From positions 86,738,005 through 86,802,004 of the forward strand of contig CM035165.1 in the NCBI GenBank assembly GCA_020205615.1: a stretch of DNA of 64,000 nucleotides. The letters run 5' to 3'. A program made the translations under genes and the position numbers. The notes beneath the pieces are model-generated. The model ran no database searches, had not been told where the DNA came from, and saw nothing but the letters and a program-made list of their open reading frames with translations. Positions within the stretch are counted from its first letter, which is position 1, and the number at the start of each line of letters is the position of its first letter. The stretch comes from Panax quinquefolius. Its lineage: Eukaryota; Streptophyta; Magnoliopsida; Apiales; Araliaceae. Below are positions 11,479-23,339 of the stretch, piece after piece.

Positions 11479-12501
11479 GTGTTGTTTGTGAAAAAGAAGG
11501 ATGGATCGATGCGGCTCTGTATTGACTACAGAGAACTGAATAAGGTCACAATTAAGAATAGATATCCATTACCGAGGATCGACGGCCTGTTTGATCAATT
11601 GAAGGGAGAGAGATACTTCTCCAAGATAGACTTGAGAAGCGGTTATCATCAACTGAAGGTGAGGCCAGAGGATGTACCGAAGACAGCGTTCAGAATGCGA
11701 TATGGTCACTACGAATTTTTGGTAATGTCATTTGGTCTAACGAATGCTCCTGCAGCATTTATGGGACTAAAGAATGGTGTGTTCAAGCCGTTTTTGGACA
11801 AAATCATAGTGGTATTTATAGACGACATTTTGGTATATTCAAAAACCAAAGAAGAACACGAAGAGCATTTGAGATTAACGTTGGAGGTATTGAGAAGGGA
11901 GAAGTTGTATGCTAAGTTTTCAAAATATGAAATTTGGATCGAGCGAATACAATTTCTTGGTCACGTGATCGATAAAAATGGAATTTCGGTAGATCCATCA
12001 AAAGTTGAAGCAGTGATTAACTGGGATCAACCGAGAACGCCGTCGAAAGTAAGAAGTTTTCTTGGATTGGCAGGATATTATAGAAGATTCATTCAAGACT
12101 TTTCCAAGATCGCAACTTTGCTAACGAATTTAACTCGAAAAGCTGTGAAATTTGTTTGGACGGAGAAGTGTGAGGAAAGCTTTCAAGAATTAAAGAAGAG
12201 GTTGAGTACGGCGCCTGTGTTATCTCTTCCGGATGATACAGGAAATTTTGTTATTTATAGTGATGCGTCACATAAAGGACTTGGCTGTGTGCTGATGCAA
12301 AACGACAAAGTCATTGCGTATGCATCACGACAATTGAAGGATTACGAGAAGGGATACCCGACCCACGACTTGGAGTTAGCTGCAGTAATTTTTGCTTTAA
12401 AAATTTGGAGGCACTATCTCTACGGGGAGAAGTGTGAAATATATACAGACCACAAGAGTCTAAAATATATTTTTACACAGAAAGACTTAAATATGCGTTA
12501 A
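11479..12501 (+). CDS. E pol: reverse transcriptase and RNase H, 340 codons open
   Basis: Longest open block in the window. [46 protein letters not shown], and the catalytic core [11 protein letters not shown] at about residue 115, with both Asp present. Then the connection ([12 protein letters not shown]) and RNase H with all three usual acidic residues: [16 protein letters not shown] and IYTDHKSL. It stops at TAA after LNMR, where a Gln codon is expected (CAA to TAA). This is part of a larger pol frame, not a free-standing gene; the ATG shown is an internal Met. Together the domains would copy element RNA into cDNA in the particle. Confidence 0.9.
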   Translation: MLFVKKKDGSMRLCIDYRELNKVTIKNRYPLPRIDGLFDQLKGERYFSKIDLRSGYHQLKVRPEDVPKTAFRMRYGHYEFLVMSFGLTNAPAAFMGLKNGVFKPFLDKIIVVFIDDILVYSKTKEEHEEHLRLTLEVLRREKLYAKFSKYEIWIERIQFLGHVIDKNGISVDPSKVEAVINWDQPRTPSKVRSFLGLAGYYRRFIQDFSKIATLLTNLTRKAVKFVWTEKCEESFQELKKRLSTAPVLSLPDDTGNFVIYSDASHKGLGCVLMQNDKVIAYASRQLKDYEKGYPTHDLELAAVIFALKIWRHYLYGEKCEIYTDHKSLKYIFTQKDLNMR

Positions 12502-12777
12502 AGAAGATGGTTGGAATTAATTAAGGATTACGACTGTGAGATTTTATACCATCCGAGTAAAGTAAATGTGGTTGCCGACACCTTAAGTAGAAAGGGTCGT
12601 GAGAAATTGATGAGGTTGACTGCTCAGGAGGAGCTAATTGCAGAAATGGAGAAACTGGAGTTGGAAGTGAAGTATCCTATGGAGATTGATGAGAAGCTAT
12701 TTCAGATGCAATCTGGTACAACTCTACTAGATAAAGTAAAGGAGGCTCGACTTGGAATGAAGAATGTAAAAAGGTGA
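12502..12777 (+). pseudogene. E pol: end of RNase H and linker to integrase
   Basis: Continues the RT frame after the [17 protein letters not shown] and [12 protein letters not shown] are the conserved RNase H/integrase junction of chromoviruses. It ends at a TGA in the Lys-rich linker, where the frame changes into the integrase block. Confidence 0.82.
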
Positions 12778-13688
12778 CAAAGAAGATATCTGAAGGAACT
12801 GAACCGAGATTTAAGATGGTTAAAGAAGGAATACTGAGATTTGAAAGTAGAATTTTGGTTCCGCCAGTACAAGAGATTAAGGAAGAAATTTTGAACGAGG
12901 CTCATAGTTCACGATATTCGATTCACTCTAGTAGTACCAAAATGTACCAAGATATTCGACAACATTTCTGGTGGCCAAATTTAAAACGAGATGTTGCAGA
13001 ATGTGTTGCCAAGTGTCTTACCTGTCAGAGAGTGAAAGCAGAACTTCAGAGACCAAGTGGATTGCTACAACCGTTGGAGATCCCAGAATGGAAATGGGAA
13101 CATATTACAATGGACTTCGTGGTTGGCCTTCCGACGACTCAGAAAGGCTACGACGCAGTATGGGTTATCGTTGACCGACTGACAAAATCCGCACACTTTC
13201 TTTCGATCAAAATCAGATTCAACTTAGATCAGTTGGCAAGGTTATATGTGAAAGAGATTGTTTCGAGGCATGGAGTGTCGGTGTCAATTATTTCCGATAG
13301 AGATCCGCGCTTTACATCGAACTTCTGGAAACGTCTGCAGGAATGCATGGGTACGCAATTGCGGATGAGTACGGCATATCACCCTCAAACAGATGGACAG
13401 AGCGAAAGAATGATTCAGACATTAGAAGATATGCTAAGAGCCTGTGTGATGGATTTTAAAGGAAATTGGGATGATCACCTACCACTTGTAGAATTCGGCT
13501 ACAATAACAGTTACCACGCTAGTATTGGCATGCTGCCTTATAAAGCGTTATATGGCGAGAAAGTCTGCGAACTTTGCTTTCTTTGGGATGAAGTTGGCGA
13601 AACACAATTCTTTAGGCCCGAAATTGGTACAATGAGACAAAGAAATAGTCAAAGTGATCCGAGCACGACTGGTAGCAGCTCAAGATAG
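12774..13688 (+). pseudogene. E pol: integrase zinc-binding and catalytic core
   Basis: Zinc-binding region at about residues 40-90 ([15 protein letters not shown] then CLTCQR). Catalytic core: [16 protein letters not shown] and QSERMIQ, supplying D, D and E. Core end [18 protein letters not shown] is intact. After [10 protein letters not shown] a frame slip garbles the next few residues; WDEVGE reappears, and the block ends in a shifted frame at TAG 13688. Confidence 0.87.
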
Positions 13689-14098
13689 ATAGAAGAAATA
13701 CGCCGATCCACACCGTAAAAATGTTGAGTTTGAATCGGGTAGTTTTGTGTTCTTAAAGGTCTCTCCATGGAAGGGAAAGATCAGGTTCGGAAAGAAAGGA
13801 AAATTAAGCCCAAGATTCATTGGACCATTTGAAGTACTTCGAAGAATCGAAGAAGTTGCGTATGAGGTAGCCCTACCTCCATCACTCGAGAATGTCCACA
13901 ACGTCTTTCACGTTTCTATTTTACGACCCTACAAACCCGATTACAAGCATGTAATTGAATATGAACCCCTACATTTTGAAAAAGACTTATCTTACGAAGA
14001 AATTCCTGTTCAAATAGTGGACAGAAAAGAACAAGTCCTCAGAAATAAAGTAATACCTTATGTTAAGGTAATTTAGAGGAACCACAACGTTGAAGAAG
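13689..14098 (+). pseudogene. E pol: integrase C-terminal module, cut off in chromodomain
   Basis: [15 protein letters not shown], then [12 protein letters not shown] (GPY/F-like) and [17 protein letters not shown], then the chromodomain-like [18 protein letters not shown] and VIPYVKV. A TAG stands where the family has Trp (VLW), and homology ends at about 14098, after the VEEA motif. The rest of the tail and the polypurine tract are missing; A-family sequence follows at once. Confidence 0.85.
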
Positions 14099-14867
14099 CT
14101 ATTCCATCAACAGGAGCCATTTGAAATGGGGCTTTGGAAATATGTTTTGTACCGGGTTCAAGGTCGATACAAAATTCAATTTCATGCTCTGGGGGTAGGC
14201 CAAAAAGTTCTTCAGGGAATACGTCAGGAAATTTATTAACAATAGAAATATCATTCAAGACTAACTTATTTTTGTTTAAATCCGTGACATGAGCTAAGAA
14301 AGCTTGACATCTGTTTTTCAATTAACGAATAGCTTTATGGCTTGAAATGACAGTGATTGACTTTAATGGTTTGGTTGCTTGAATTCGCATAATAGGTTGG
14401 TTAGAAATATGAAAGCTAACAACCTTACAAAACAATCAATTTTAGCATGATGAGTAGTCAACCAATCAATTCCTAAAATCACATCGAATAAAGAGATAAG
14501 ATCGACAGGTAACGTGCGGTTACCGATTTGAATCAAACAAGACTTATAAACAGTGGATGTAATAAAGGTTTCCCCAATCGGAGTTTCAACCGATAAGTCA
14601 AAGTCTAATTTCTCCGAGTCAAATTTAAACGTTGAAACGCAAGTAGGAGAAATTAAAGAATGGGTAGAACCAAAGATCAAATAAGGTATAAGCTTCGAAG
14701 AGTTTATGATTAGCTTACCCGTGATCACCTCGCTCGATTCCTCGCTTTTTTAGGAGGTTACGACAAACGCCTCTCTTGAACAACCGGGCTTTTCTTATTC
14801 TGGACTGACCTTTGATGCCTCCATCCCAAATTCTATTGACTTTGGTGCTGACAAAAAATCGGGCTAG
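14099..14867 (-). pseudogene. Inserted fragment of an A-family element (protease and spacer)
   Basis: On the minus strand this matches A at about 4848-5591: spacer ([22 protein letters not shown]), GIDWLTTHHAKID, and a damaged protease in which the DTG is reduced to FGSTHSLIS. It differs from A by many base changes and by indels in both directions; it keeps a 30-bp stretch that A has lost. Its right end stops four bases short of the position matching the E target duplication, with a two-base AG overlap to the LTR. Eight bases at its left (ATTCCATC) fit neither neighbour. Confidence 0.87.
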
Positions 14868-17014
14868 AGAAATTGTGATATTGAGAAGGAGATTAAGAGT
14901 GAGTGATTGAAGAAAAGCATCTAAACCTACAAATCTACACTTTATACTCTACACTTATACTCTGGGTAAATTCTCCAAACCAAATTTTGTTTTACGTTGT
15001 TTAAGTTTCATAAATATGGCTTTCAAAGTTTTGTAAAGTCTCTGTAATTGGGAAAGGGTATGATTATGGGCTTGTATATGTGTTAAATGTTACCATATTG
15101 TATTTGATTATATATATATATATATATTATGTAAACCATATCATCAGTATCATAAAACATGTCGTATATGTTACTCAAAACTTACAGAGTATGGGTTATG
15201 GCCATATGGCCTTATACGTTATTTTAATATGTCAAACGTAAATGTTTTTGTAAAATTTCCACTTTTATTTGATTATGCATGTTGATACGAAGAGACCAAA
15301 CTTTAATTGAACGGATTCGGTGTTATAACGAATCCGCAGTGTTAATTTTTATGAATTATGTTCAAAACCTTCAAGAACATCAAGAACCGTGAAATTTACA
15401 TATTTTAATTCTGTAATTATGTGTTTTAAATGGTTAAAATCATTATATAAATGTTGGGTAATGATTATGTATGAATTATATCATGTGGGTATGTCTAAAT
15501 TCGTGTAGAAAATAAAAATTGGTAGAAATTGGCAATCGAACGCCAGGCCATGTACTTGTACCGCGTTTATTTAATTTTCTCGTCAGCAATGACCATCGTC
15601 GTGCCTCGGCCTTGTAAGTCTCAAGTCATAGCCATGCATATAGTCATTTAAGACTTAAGACTTAAACAATGGCAGCCATACAATGCCACTCTCCGTAATG
15701 TTCGAAATGAATTATTTTAAATGTTCAAGTCAATAGATATGATAGCACTTAATTTAAAGAACATAGAGATATGTTAGAAATATAATGAGATGTTAAAATA
15801 GATTCTTAACATGCAAATAACATAATTGCATGTGGACTGAATTATTAAATGCATAGTTAGTTTATTATTCGTGAAGTGCTTATTATGTGACAATAAATGT
15901 GATAATTTGACTAAGTATAGTCATAACCAAAGTTAGACAAAAAGAATGAAGTTGCTATGATTAATTACGTTATAATTGACTGGTATTGTGAACGTAAATG
16001 ATATGTAGGATTTAAATCAAGGAACAAGTTTAATTAACGTGTAATCTACGCACGAGGCAAGTTTCCTAACCCTACTTGTTATCATTATTCAAGTTTATAA
16101 ATCAAGTTCATTGTTATGTTAAAGATTTACTATCTTTTCAAAGTATGATTCTGTTATACAATAATTGTTCTATTGTATACCTATTGAGATTGTTATTCAT
16201 TATAAATATCATTTATTGTTGAACCTTGTTAGACTAGCGAATCCTTATTGATTCAACTAGTCCATAGTTGATGAACGTTCTAAATTCAGAACCCTTATTG
16301 ATTTATCCAAACCAAACTTCCTTTGGTGAGGACTCTAATGTCAAATCGAGAGATGAACAACCTCGCAAAGGGATTTGCTTATCGTTAGCGTTAAGATATT
16401 GTGCATGATATGGTACTAAGTGTGACCCCCTAAGTCACGAGTAGAAAGGTCCATAATCTTATGACTGTTAAAGGTTTCAATTATAACCCTTGCTAACCTA
16501 GGACATAGTTAAAGGTCTTATGACCCTCATAAATCTTTTGATTCTTGTTATTCATTCTTTATTCAAAAGTTGAGCTTTTATTTCAGAAGTCTTTGATTCC
16601 CTCGCATGTTATTATACATTGTTATTTCATTATTTTATTTGTGGGCAATCATGCTCACTCTTGCTTAATAATAACATTGCAGTTAAGAACGAAAAGTACG
16701 ATGAGCCTTCTACTAGTAAAGACAAGGGCAAGGTTAATAAATGTTGAAGACTTGTATTTATGAGATGTTGAATTTATGTGTTAAGACTTAATGTTGTTAA
16801 GACTTATTAATTGTTTATGTTTCCGCACAGATGTTTAAGGTTAGTTTGACATGGGATTGTATTTACTATTCAGATGTTGTAACCCCATAAGGGGAGGATT
16901 TTATTTCTATCTATTGCATGGTTTGCATTTATTATGGGTAGATAGATAGATGATATTTGTACAGTGAACACCAAATCCCATGGAATTGAAGTACCCAGAT
17001 TTGGGGGTGTCACA
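14868..17014 (+). repeat. Right LTR of E, lacking its first ~570 bp
   Basis: Nearly identical to 6166-8352, with the same GGGGGTGTCACA end, followed by the ACCTT duplication. The part equal to 5600-6165, including the start and probable promoter, is absent and A-family sequence stands in its place. The TA run (15109-15128) is shorter than in the left LTR. No gene is seen. Confidence 0.9.
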
Positions 17015-17019
17015 ACCTT
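17015..17019. repeat. Target-site duplication of E, right copy (ACCTT)
   Basis: Second ACCTT, directly after the CA end of E and at the point where the A gag zinc knuckle resumes. Confidence 0.93.
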
Positions 17020-18080
17020 CTCTTCCACAATTATAACATGCTTTGGACTGCTGCGTATAGTTTGGACTGATGTGTCCCTCCCCTCCGCATTTGTAACATA
17101 CGACCGACGGTCGTTCTCCTTCCTTAACAACAAAAGCCGGTCTTTGGCGCCTTTCCATCATTATTGAATCTTCTCTTCTTGAAATTTCCACTTCTATTAT
17201 CTTGACCATGATTACCACCGGAGTGGTTACCATTTCTGGCATGTTGATTCCCTCTATATTTGTTGTCACTGCTTCTATGACTGCTACCATTGGTATTATC
17301 GACTTGTCGGTTGCTCTCTCTGGGTTGGGTTGACTCATTATCGCACTCTAATAACTGAGCCCTATTTATAACATCTGAATACAAACACAGTTTGTGAGAA
17401 ATTAAGTATTGACGTATCTCGGGTTTCAAACCTCTTAGAAACATCCGCATCATTCTCACCTCATTATCAACCAAGTGGGGCGCAAACCGAGACAACTCAG
17501 CAAACTTATCTTCGTACTGTGACACGGTCATATTGTTTTGCTCCAACTTAATAAACTCCACCTCCTTCATGTGACGAATACTTTCGGGACAGTACTTGTC
17601 GTTGAACATCTCTTGGAACTTCTCGCAAGACATTTTCAGTGCGGTAGGTTGAGTACGTTTTATAGATTCCCACCAGTAATCGGCCTCTCCTCGCAACATG
17701 AAGGTGGCAAAGGGAACCTTTTGCTCCTTGGAGCATCCCAAGACATCAGATATCTTGATGATCTGCTTTATCCACATCTCTGCCTTAAGTGGTTTTGGCT
17801 CTCCAATAAACTCTGGTGGTCCCAGCTCCTTGAACTGCTTAGCGGTGACCGTCCAAGAGTTGCCAGTGTTTCCACATGCATTTTGGATAGGAGCTGTTCT
17901 CGCCTGATGTTGTATGAATTGCATAAAGCTTCTGAACATCCCATGGTTCATCATTTGATCGATGTTTTTGTTTACCTGAGGATTATTGTCTTCCTGTTGC
18001 ATATTATCCTGGGTATTGATCGTTGGTGACTCAACGGTCTCATGTGCTTCATTGTTGATCTCAACATTTTCAGATGCCAT
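17015..18080 (-). pseudogene. A gag, interrupted by E in its second zinc knuckle
   Basis: ATG at 18080 (MASENVEINN), about 187 bp after the 5' LTR. The gag domain is at about residues 95-240: PPEFIGEPKPLKAEMWI, FATFMLRGEADYWW, KLEQNNMTVSQYEDKF, LRGLKPEIRQYL. A Ser/Asn/Arg-rich tail follows. The frame slips near 17130 before the knuckles, which are read in another frame: CYKCGGEGHISPNY, whose last Cys is Tyr, and CYNCGREG, cut by E at the ACCTT site. The missing end lies at 5594 and below. The product would form particles and bind element RNA. Confidence 0.88.
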
Positions 18081-18253
18081 TTTCAAACACTGCCACAAAA
18101 CAAGGGTTAATTGACATATCACATATTATCCCTATACCCTGACCGACAAATTAAATACCAAATAATCTTAGGTAGGTCATACTAGCGAAGGAATTCCCCG
18201 TCTCTCCCCTCCTAGTTCTTGTCTCACATCTCAGCTAGGGATCATATCCCTAA

Positions 18254-18265
18254 GCCTTGATACCA
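18254..18265 (-). other. Primer-binding site of A
   Basis: Minus-strand TGGTATCAAGGC, two bases inside the 5' LTR end. Two changes from the initiator tRNA-Met type TGGTATCAGAGC. The 172 bp between it and gag show no other feature. Confidence 0.83.
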
Positions 18266-19750
18266 ACTGTGACGCCCCCAAAATAGGTATACATCACCCA
18301 TCTTGGATCGCCAAATACATGGTACAAAATCTAAATACAAACTTAATTATACAACAAGAGCTGAGAGTTTTTACACGAATATTGTCTCATAGACAGTATC
18401 CAAACTCAAATTCAATCCTCATTACATTTATTATCACATTAAATAGTGAGGATTACTAAAACAGCCATCTCGGACCATTACTCCGTTCCCCGACTAGTTC
18501 CGGCTACGTTCTCATTTCCTGAAGAGAATAATGGAAGTAAAAGGGTGAGCTCAACTAGCCCAGTAAGAAATATTATGACTAAGATAATTCAGAATAAGTT
18601 ATCATTAGCCTTCAACAATGTTAAACTGATAGAATATAATCGACAACAAGTTTAACAGCAGCGGAATAAGCAATCCATTAGAAGAGTCAAGTAGAGCATG
18701 ATATCTACTATCTTCTATGATTTAAAAAGGTTTTCATCAACTTTATCGCTGAGACTCAGTTTAATAAATAAACCACATCATCGAATCATCCCTGCACTAC
18801 GGGCCAAGGATATTCATGTAATCATCAATGGTCATGATTATACCGAATAATCCCTGGTCATAATTATATCAATCAATAGTCCATCTATGCACGTAAGCCA
18901 AAGATGACTTTCATAACAATATAAGCATGAGGATGATGACAATGATATAAGCATTTAATTAAATGAAAGCAAAGGATAACTTTTAAAGATTCATAATTTA
19001 ATTTATCCAGTATTCAATAATGTCAAAATTTCAACATGATACTGCTTTGTGGAGTAAAATTCAAGAATAATATCCATGTATCAAAAATATTTTGGACAGA
19101 AAAGAAATCAATTTTTTGGGTGAATAGTACCCCGTGAATAGTACTTCGTGAATAGTAACCCGACATGAAAAGTATCCACAATACCCGAGTGAATAATATT
19201 ATAGTGAATAGTAACCCGGTGAATAGTAACCCGTGAATAGTATCTCGACATGAAAAGTGTCCCGAATACCCGAGTGAATAATATTATAATGAATAGTAAC
19301 CCGTGAATAGTACCCTAGGTGAAAATATTGATATTTAATAAGAAAGTTCATATCAATATTCCAATAAAACGATACTGGATGAAGGGCAAAACTCAAGGAT
19401 ATTTCACTAATTTCAAGGATTATAGAAGCAATACTTACCATAGTAAGTTTAGATTTAAGAATATGAAAAGAAATAACATACAAAACTGTAAATGGATTTT
19501 CACCCATCATACGGTACGTAATCCACGTAGACAGGTTATTCTGACATATTAAAAGATGAATACAAAAAAATAGTATTCCTTATGAATACGAAAAGAAATA
19601 ATACCCTTACCTTAGTAGAGAAATTTGGATCTTTACTAATAGTGAAGTAATGTAATACTCTTCTTCTTGCTTCTCTATAGTTTCTCTCTCAGTATAGTGT
19701 CTCTTGTGAATCTCAGTGAATTGGTGAGAATGAAAGAAGAATTAAGCTTC

Positions 19751-19758
19751 TATTTATA
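19751..19758 (-). promoter_or_regulatory. TATA box of A 5' LTR
   Basis: TATAAATA on the minus strand in the same context as 882-889. This copy would drive transcription of A. Confidence 0.68.
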
Positions 19759-19790
19759 GGAGAATGGACTAAATAGTAACGTATTCACGA

Positions 19791-20089
19791 ACGGTCCATA
19801 TTGATTTACTATTAGAACGGATAGTCCATATTGATTACTATTAGAACCACAACCGACGATCCAGATTGATTTACTTTTAAAACCACCACCGACGGTCCAG
19901 ATTGATTACTATTAAAACCACTACCGACGGTCCAGATTGATTTACTATTAAAACCACCATCGACGATCCAGATTGATTTACTATTAAAACCACCATCAAT
20001 GGTCCCAATTGATTTACTATTAAAACCACCATCAATGGTCCAGATTGATTTACTATTAAAACCACCACCAATGGTCCAGATTAATTTAA
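19791..20089. repeat. 36-bp tandem repeat array in A 5' LTR
   Basis: About nine units of the same 35-36 bp repeat as 925-1256, one fewer than in the 3' LTR. Confidence 0.9.
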
Positions 20090-20855
20090 CTTATTACACT
20101 TTGGTACCCCTAAAGTTTTCCAAGTTTGCGTTATTCTATTCTAACTTTTGTAATTCACTTATCTTCAATAAACACATTCTTAATACTTCAACAATTATTC
20201 ATCACTAATATTATAACTCACAATATTTAACAATCAGATCATTCCCAGGAAAGAGGGGGCATTCCAATAAGGATATCTCCCTATTAGCGCGCAATTAGGT
20301 GACCAAACCTCTCATCGACAAAACTTTTTAGACATTGTCAATATTGCAAATAATATTATGAATAACTTTGTTGTCTCAATTATTGATTTAATATTATAAA
20401 ATACTATGCAGATGATACTGTGACAATAATTGAATCAAATAACGTGAGATACTATGCAATAATTACTGTAGCAATAATTGAGTAAACTGAGTGGCTTCTT
20501 ACGTAAGCATCAATAATCAATACCGTGTGCTACTATGCAACCACGCGTATTACTGTACTTTTACCACTGGATAGTTCAACAGTTAACGGTAAAACTTTCG
20601 CCGTTATTTTTATAAAAAGATATTTTTGTCGTTTTCTAACTACGACAATACTTCCGTTGTAGGGCCACCAATGATTGTACCGTCGTATGAATATTCCCCG
20701 ACCAATCGAATATTTTATATCAACTTGCTTACTTTGCAAAATTTTCCAATATCACCCTTAACTTTAACCTTTTATCAATTTACCCATTTATTAAATAGAA
20801 TAATAATTATAAGAAAATTAGATACTTTCATTTCATATAATTCGGGGTCTTACAA

Positions 20856-21351
20856 GAATTCTATGCCAATGCGGAGGATAAGGCCCCTTTTATAGAATTC
20901 GTGAGGGACAAACAAGTACCTTTCAATGCTGATGCCATTAACGAGTTCTACCAATTGCAAGTTCCTAGAGAGTGCCAGTATGCCTATATGCATGACCACG
21001 ATCCCGACTATGAGGCCATTTTGACTGAAATAACAAAGTTGGGCACCACATGGTCCAAGGGACGTAAAGGGGGCACCATCTTCCATAGCAAGCACCTAAG
21101 CCTTTATGGAAAGATATGGTACACGTTCATGTGGGCCAAGCTATTTCCGTCCACACATACAATATAGGTGACAAAGGTGAAGATCCTTCTTCTGTATGCT
21201 ATTGTGCAAGATTTTCTCATCGACGTAGGTGCCATCATTAGTTTCTCCATACGAAGATGCCTACGAGGGCCATTTTCGGCGGCTTGCAACACACATCCCT
21301 CATATGTGGGCTGTGCAGGTAGGCTGGAGTTAGGCGTTCTGGTGATGAGAC
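20856..21351 (+). pseudogene. D ORF2 fragment: 'putative plant transposon protein' domain
   Basis: Reads in one frame from the A boundary: EFYANAEDKAPFIEFVRDKQ, then NADAINEFYQL, WYTFMWAKLFPSTHT, an in-frame TAG at 21165, VTKVKILLLYAI and DVGAIISFSIRRC. This is the pattern of the domain annotated in plants as 'putative plant transposon protein' (Pfam PF20167 as I recall it), found in Athila-type ORFs downstream of pol. Function unknown; an envelope-like role has been proposed for this position but nothing here shows membrane segments. It is open at the left because A interrupts it, and is cut by B at the right. Confidence 0.78.
21347..21351. repeat. Target-site duplication of B, left copy (GAGAC)
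   Basis: GAGAC directly before the TG of the B 5' LTR; the second copy is at 30659-30663. Confidence 0.94.
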
Positions 21352-23231
21352 TGAAAGTAGTATGCACACAAGCCAATCATGTTTGATGATAAAGCATATA
21401 CTTTGTAACAATCTTATTCATTTATTAATAAAAAGTATTAATTTATTAAAGGCTTTTAATTATCTACATGATGCTGTGTTTATAATATGTGATAAACCCA
21501 TAGTTTTAAGCAATGCTTTTAGAATAATGATGATAATCATTCTAATGAGATCTAAATTCTTAGAAAGCTTAAAAACTAAAATAGTTCCCAATCATTGGAT
21601 TACTAAATTGGGGATTAGTGAATCCGGATAGATTAGTACATCGTTGCTTGCTTTCATTGGATGAGGATGATTGATCTCATGATCATTTGTGTGGAACACT
21701 AAAAGCAAGTATGTAGGTGCTTATTAGAGAATAAGTTCATTTGAGCGTGGCTCGCTAAGGAATACCTAATGGAGTTTTATTTGCTGTCGATAGTAATTCT
21801 GTAGTGATAGTAGTCTGAAGTAATCCTTGGACTTGAGATCATCATAGTATCTTGTGTATGATGAGTTATACTTTGACTTATTCCTTAAGACCCTTAGGGT
21901 ATATCAAAGGGTATGCTTGGGTATAATAAGTTGTACATGGAGATAATGTATGATCGATAAAGAATCTACCACTTCTAATAAAAGAAGAGAAATGTCTATG
22001 TGATTAGATAAATGACAACCCAATAGTTCTTGGCGAAAAGCGAGAATGAAATTAGAAAGGAGTTTCTAATTTGCATTATTTGGAGTTGTGCATTTAAGAG
22101 TCGAAATACATATAATTAAATAAAATAAGACTTGTGATAATTCCATGTCTTATATTTAATTGGGACATTGTATGGTGGAAGAATTGAATTGTCGGTAACT
22201 ATTTACTCAAAGGTTCTTTAATGATTAATGTTGAAATCTATATTATTTGGAAAGTCGTTGATCATTAGGAGAACTTATCCTATTGTAGAATAAATATTAT
22301 TTAAATAAATTAATTGTTTAATTTATTTATTTAAATAAGATTAGAATTGTTACTAATTGATTTATTCACAACTCGTTTAATATGGAGAACCTAAAGGGTC
22401 ACACCATAAAAGGAAGAATAATTATTTAAGAAGTTAATGGCATAATCGTAATAATATGTTATGTATATTTAATTTAATCTATGGTGATAGAATAAATTAA
22501 ATAGCTTAATATTTATTATTTAATATTTTAGAAATATTAAATATAAATTAATAAGAGGAGTCTTATTAATATTATTACAATTATTATTATTTTAATTTCT
22601 AAAAGAGTTTAGGAATTAATTTAATATAAGTACTCTCATTTATTCCTAATAAGATTAGGAGGTTAAATTAATTAAAAGAGTTTAATTAATTATCCCTAAT
22701 AAGATTAGGGAGCTAATTAATTAAAAGAATTTAATTAATTAAATAAAACCCAATTCCTTAATTGTTAAGATGGGTTGCCCACATTTATAAATAAGAGGAG
22801 TCTTATTATGGGTGGGGGGGTTGTTGACTTTTTGACATCGACATAATTCCAATTTGTTGGAGAAATGCACCTTTTTCTATAGAGATAGAAAAACTAGGGT
22901 TTGAGCGATACCCCTTCTTCTTGAATTTCTATTCTTCCTTGGTGGATCACCTCTGAGAGGTCAAACACATGGGTGGCTAACGTTGATCGAAAGGAAGGAA
23001 CCAAACCCGGTGGATTCAAGTTGAGCGAAAAGGATTGGAGGTGAACTTGTACACGAGGAAGCTCGATCTTGAAGGGTATGATTTTATTCTTTATCTTTTC
23101 GTTTAATTAATAATTGTGCATAAAGGATGATCCGGGTATATGGTTTGTAAATTTTTTAAACTCTGATTTTACACGCTTAAAAGCAATAATTTTGCAATTT
23201 GATTGCGTTCTTGAATATTACAAACCTAACA
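21352..23231 (+). repeat. 5' LTR of B
   Basis: Begins TGAAAGTAGTATG and ends ACCTAACA. A TATAAATA core promoter is at 22786-22793, upstream of a GGGTGGGG stretch. Around 22600-22740 it carries short AATTAATT and AATAAGATTAGG repeats. No gene is seen. Confidence 0.93.
22786..22793 (+). promoter_or_regulatory. TATA box of B 5' LTR
   Basis: TATAAATA in an otherwise GC-richer local context (GGGTTGCCCACA before it). The 3' LTR has the same box at 30226-30233. Confidence 0.6.
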
Positions 23232-23232
23232 G

Positions 23233-23245
23233 TGGCATCAGAGCC
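23233..23245 (+). other. Primer-binding site of B
   Basis: TGGCATCAGAGCC starts one base after the LTR; one T-to-C change from the initiator tRNA-Met complement. Confidence 0.87.
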
Positions 23246-23339
23246 AAACCTTTATGTAAATTATTAATTATTTTAATTTAATATCTATATTGATATGTGT
23301 TTAGAACAATTTAAATGGGCATAATTTTATTGTATAAAA

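Larger units (their letters stand above)
5600..17014 (+). mobile_element. Element E: Tekay/Del-type Ty3 retrotransposon, chimeric 3' end
   Basis: Plus-strand element between ACCTT duplications, TG...CA ended. Order: 5' LTR 5600-8352, primer-binding site, relic leader frame, gag, protease, RT/RNase H, integrase/chromodomain, then a fragment of an A-family element and a shortened right LTR. Its integrase resembles that of I more than those of A, F and G (shared PYKPDYK and [18 protein letters not shown]), so E and I form a separate subfamily. No polypurine tract is seen, because the 3' end has been replaced. Confidence 0.9.
1..20854 (-). mobile_element. Element A: Tekay/Del-type Ty3 retrotransposon, split by E
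   Basis: Minus-strand LTR retrotransposon whose 3' LTR leaves the left window edge and whose 5' LTR ends at 20854. Seen: two copies of the same LTR (1-2050 and 18268-20854) flanking gag and pol in one orientation, a tRNA-Met-like primer-binding site and a polypurine tract. The integrase C-terminus carries a chromodomain-like tail (motifs VLWRNH and YPHLF), which with LTRs over 2.5 kb fits the Tekay/Del chromoviruses (family knowledge). E interrupts it from 5600 to 17014. A itself lies within ORF2 of D; the five bases after the LTR (20855-20859, AGAAT) would be its target duplication, but the partner is outside the window. Confidence 0.9.
18268..20854 (-). repeat. 5' LTR of A
   Basis: Minus-strand TGTAAGACCCC at 20854 to GGGGGCGTCACA at 18268, 2587 bp. 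It matches 1-2050 over the shared part, with scattered substitutions and small indels. It contains the 36-bp array, TATA box and GTGAATAGTA field. No gene is seen. Confidence 0.93.

Noticed and set aside
17538..18029. 163-codon plus-strand frame across A gag
   Set aside because: Antisense shadow of the recognisable minus-strand gag.
18241..18280. DNA transposon ends suggested by inverted TGTGACGCCCC / GGGGGCGTCACA
   Set aside because: These are the LTR terminus and neighbouring primer-binding site; the element has gag, pol and paired LTRs.
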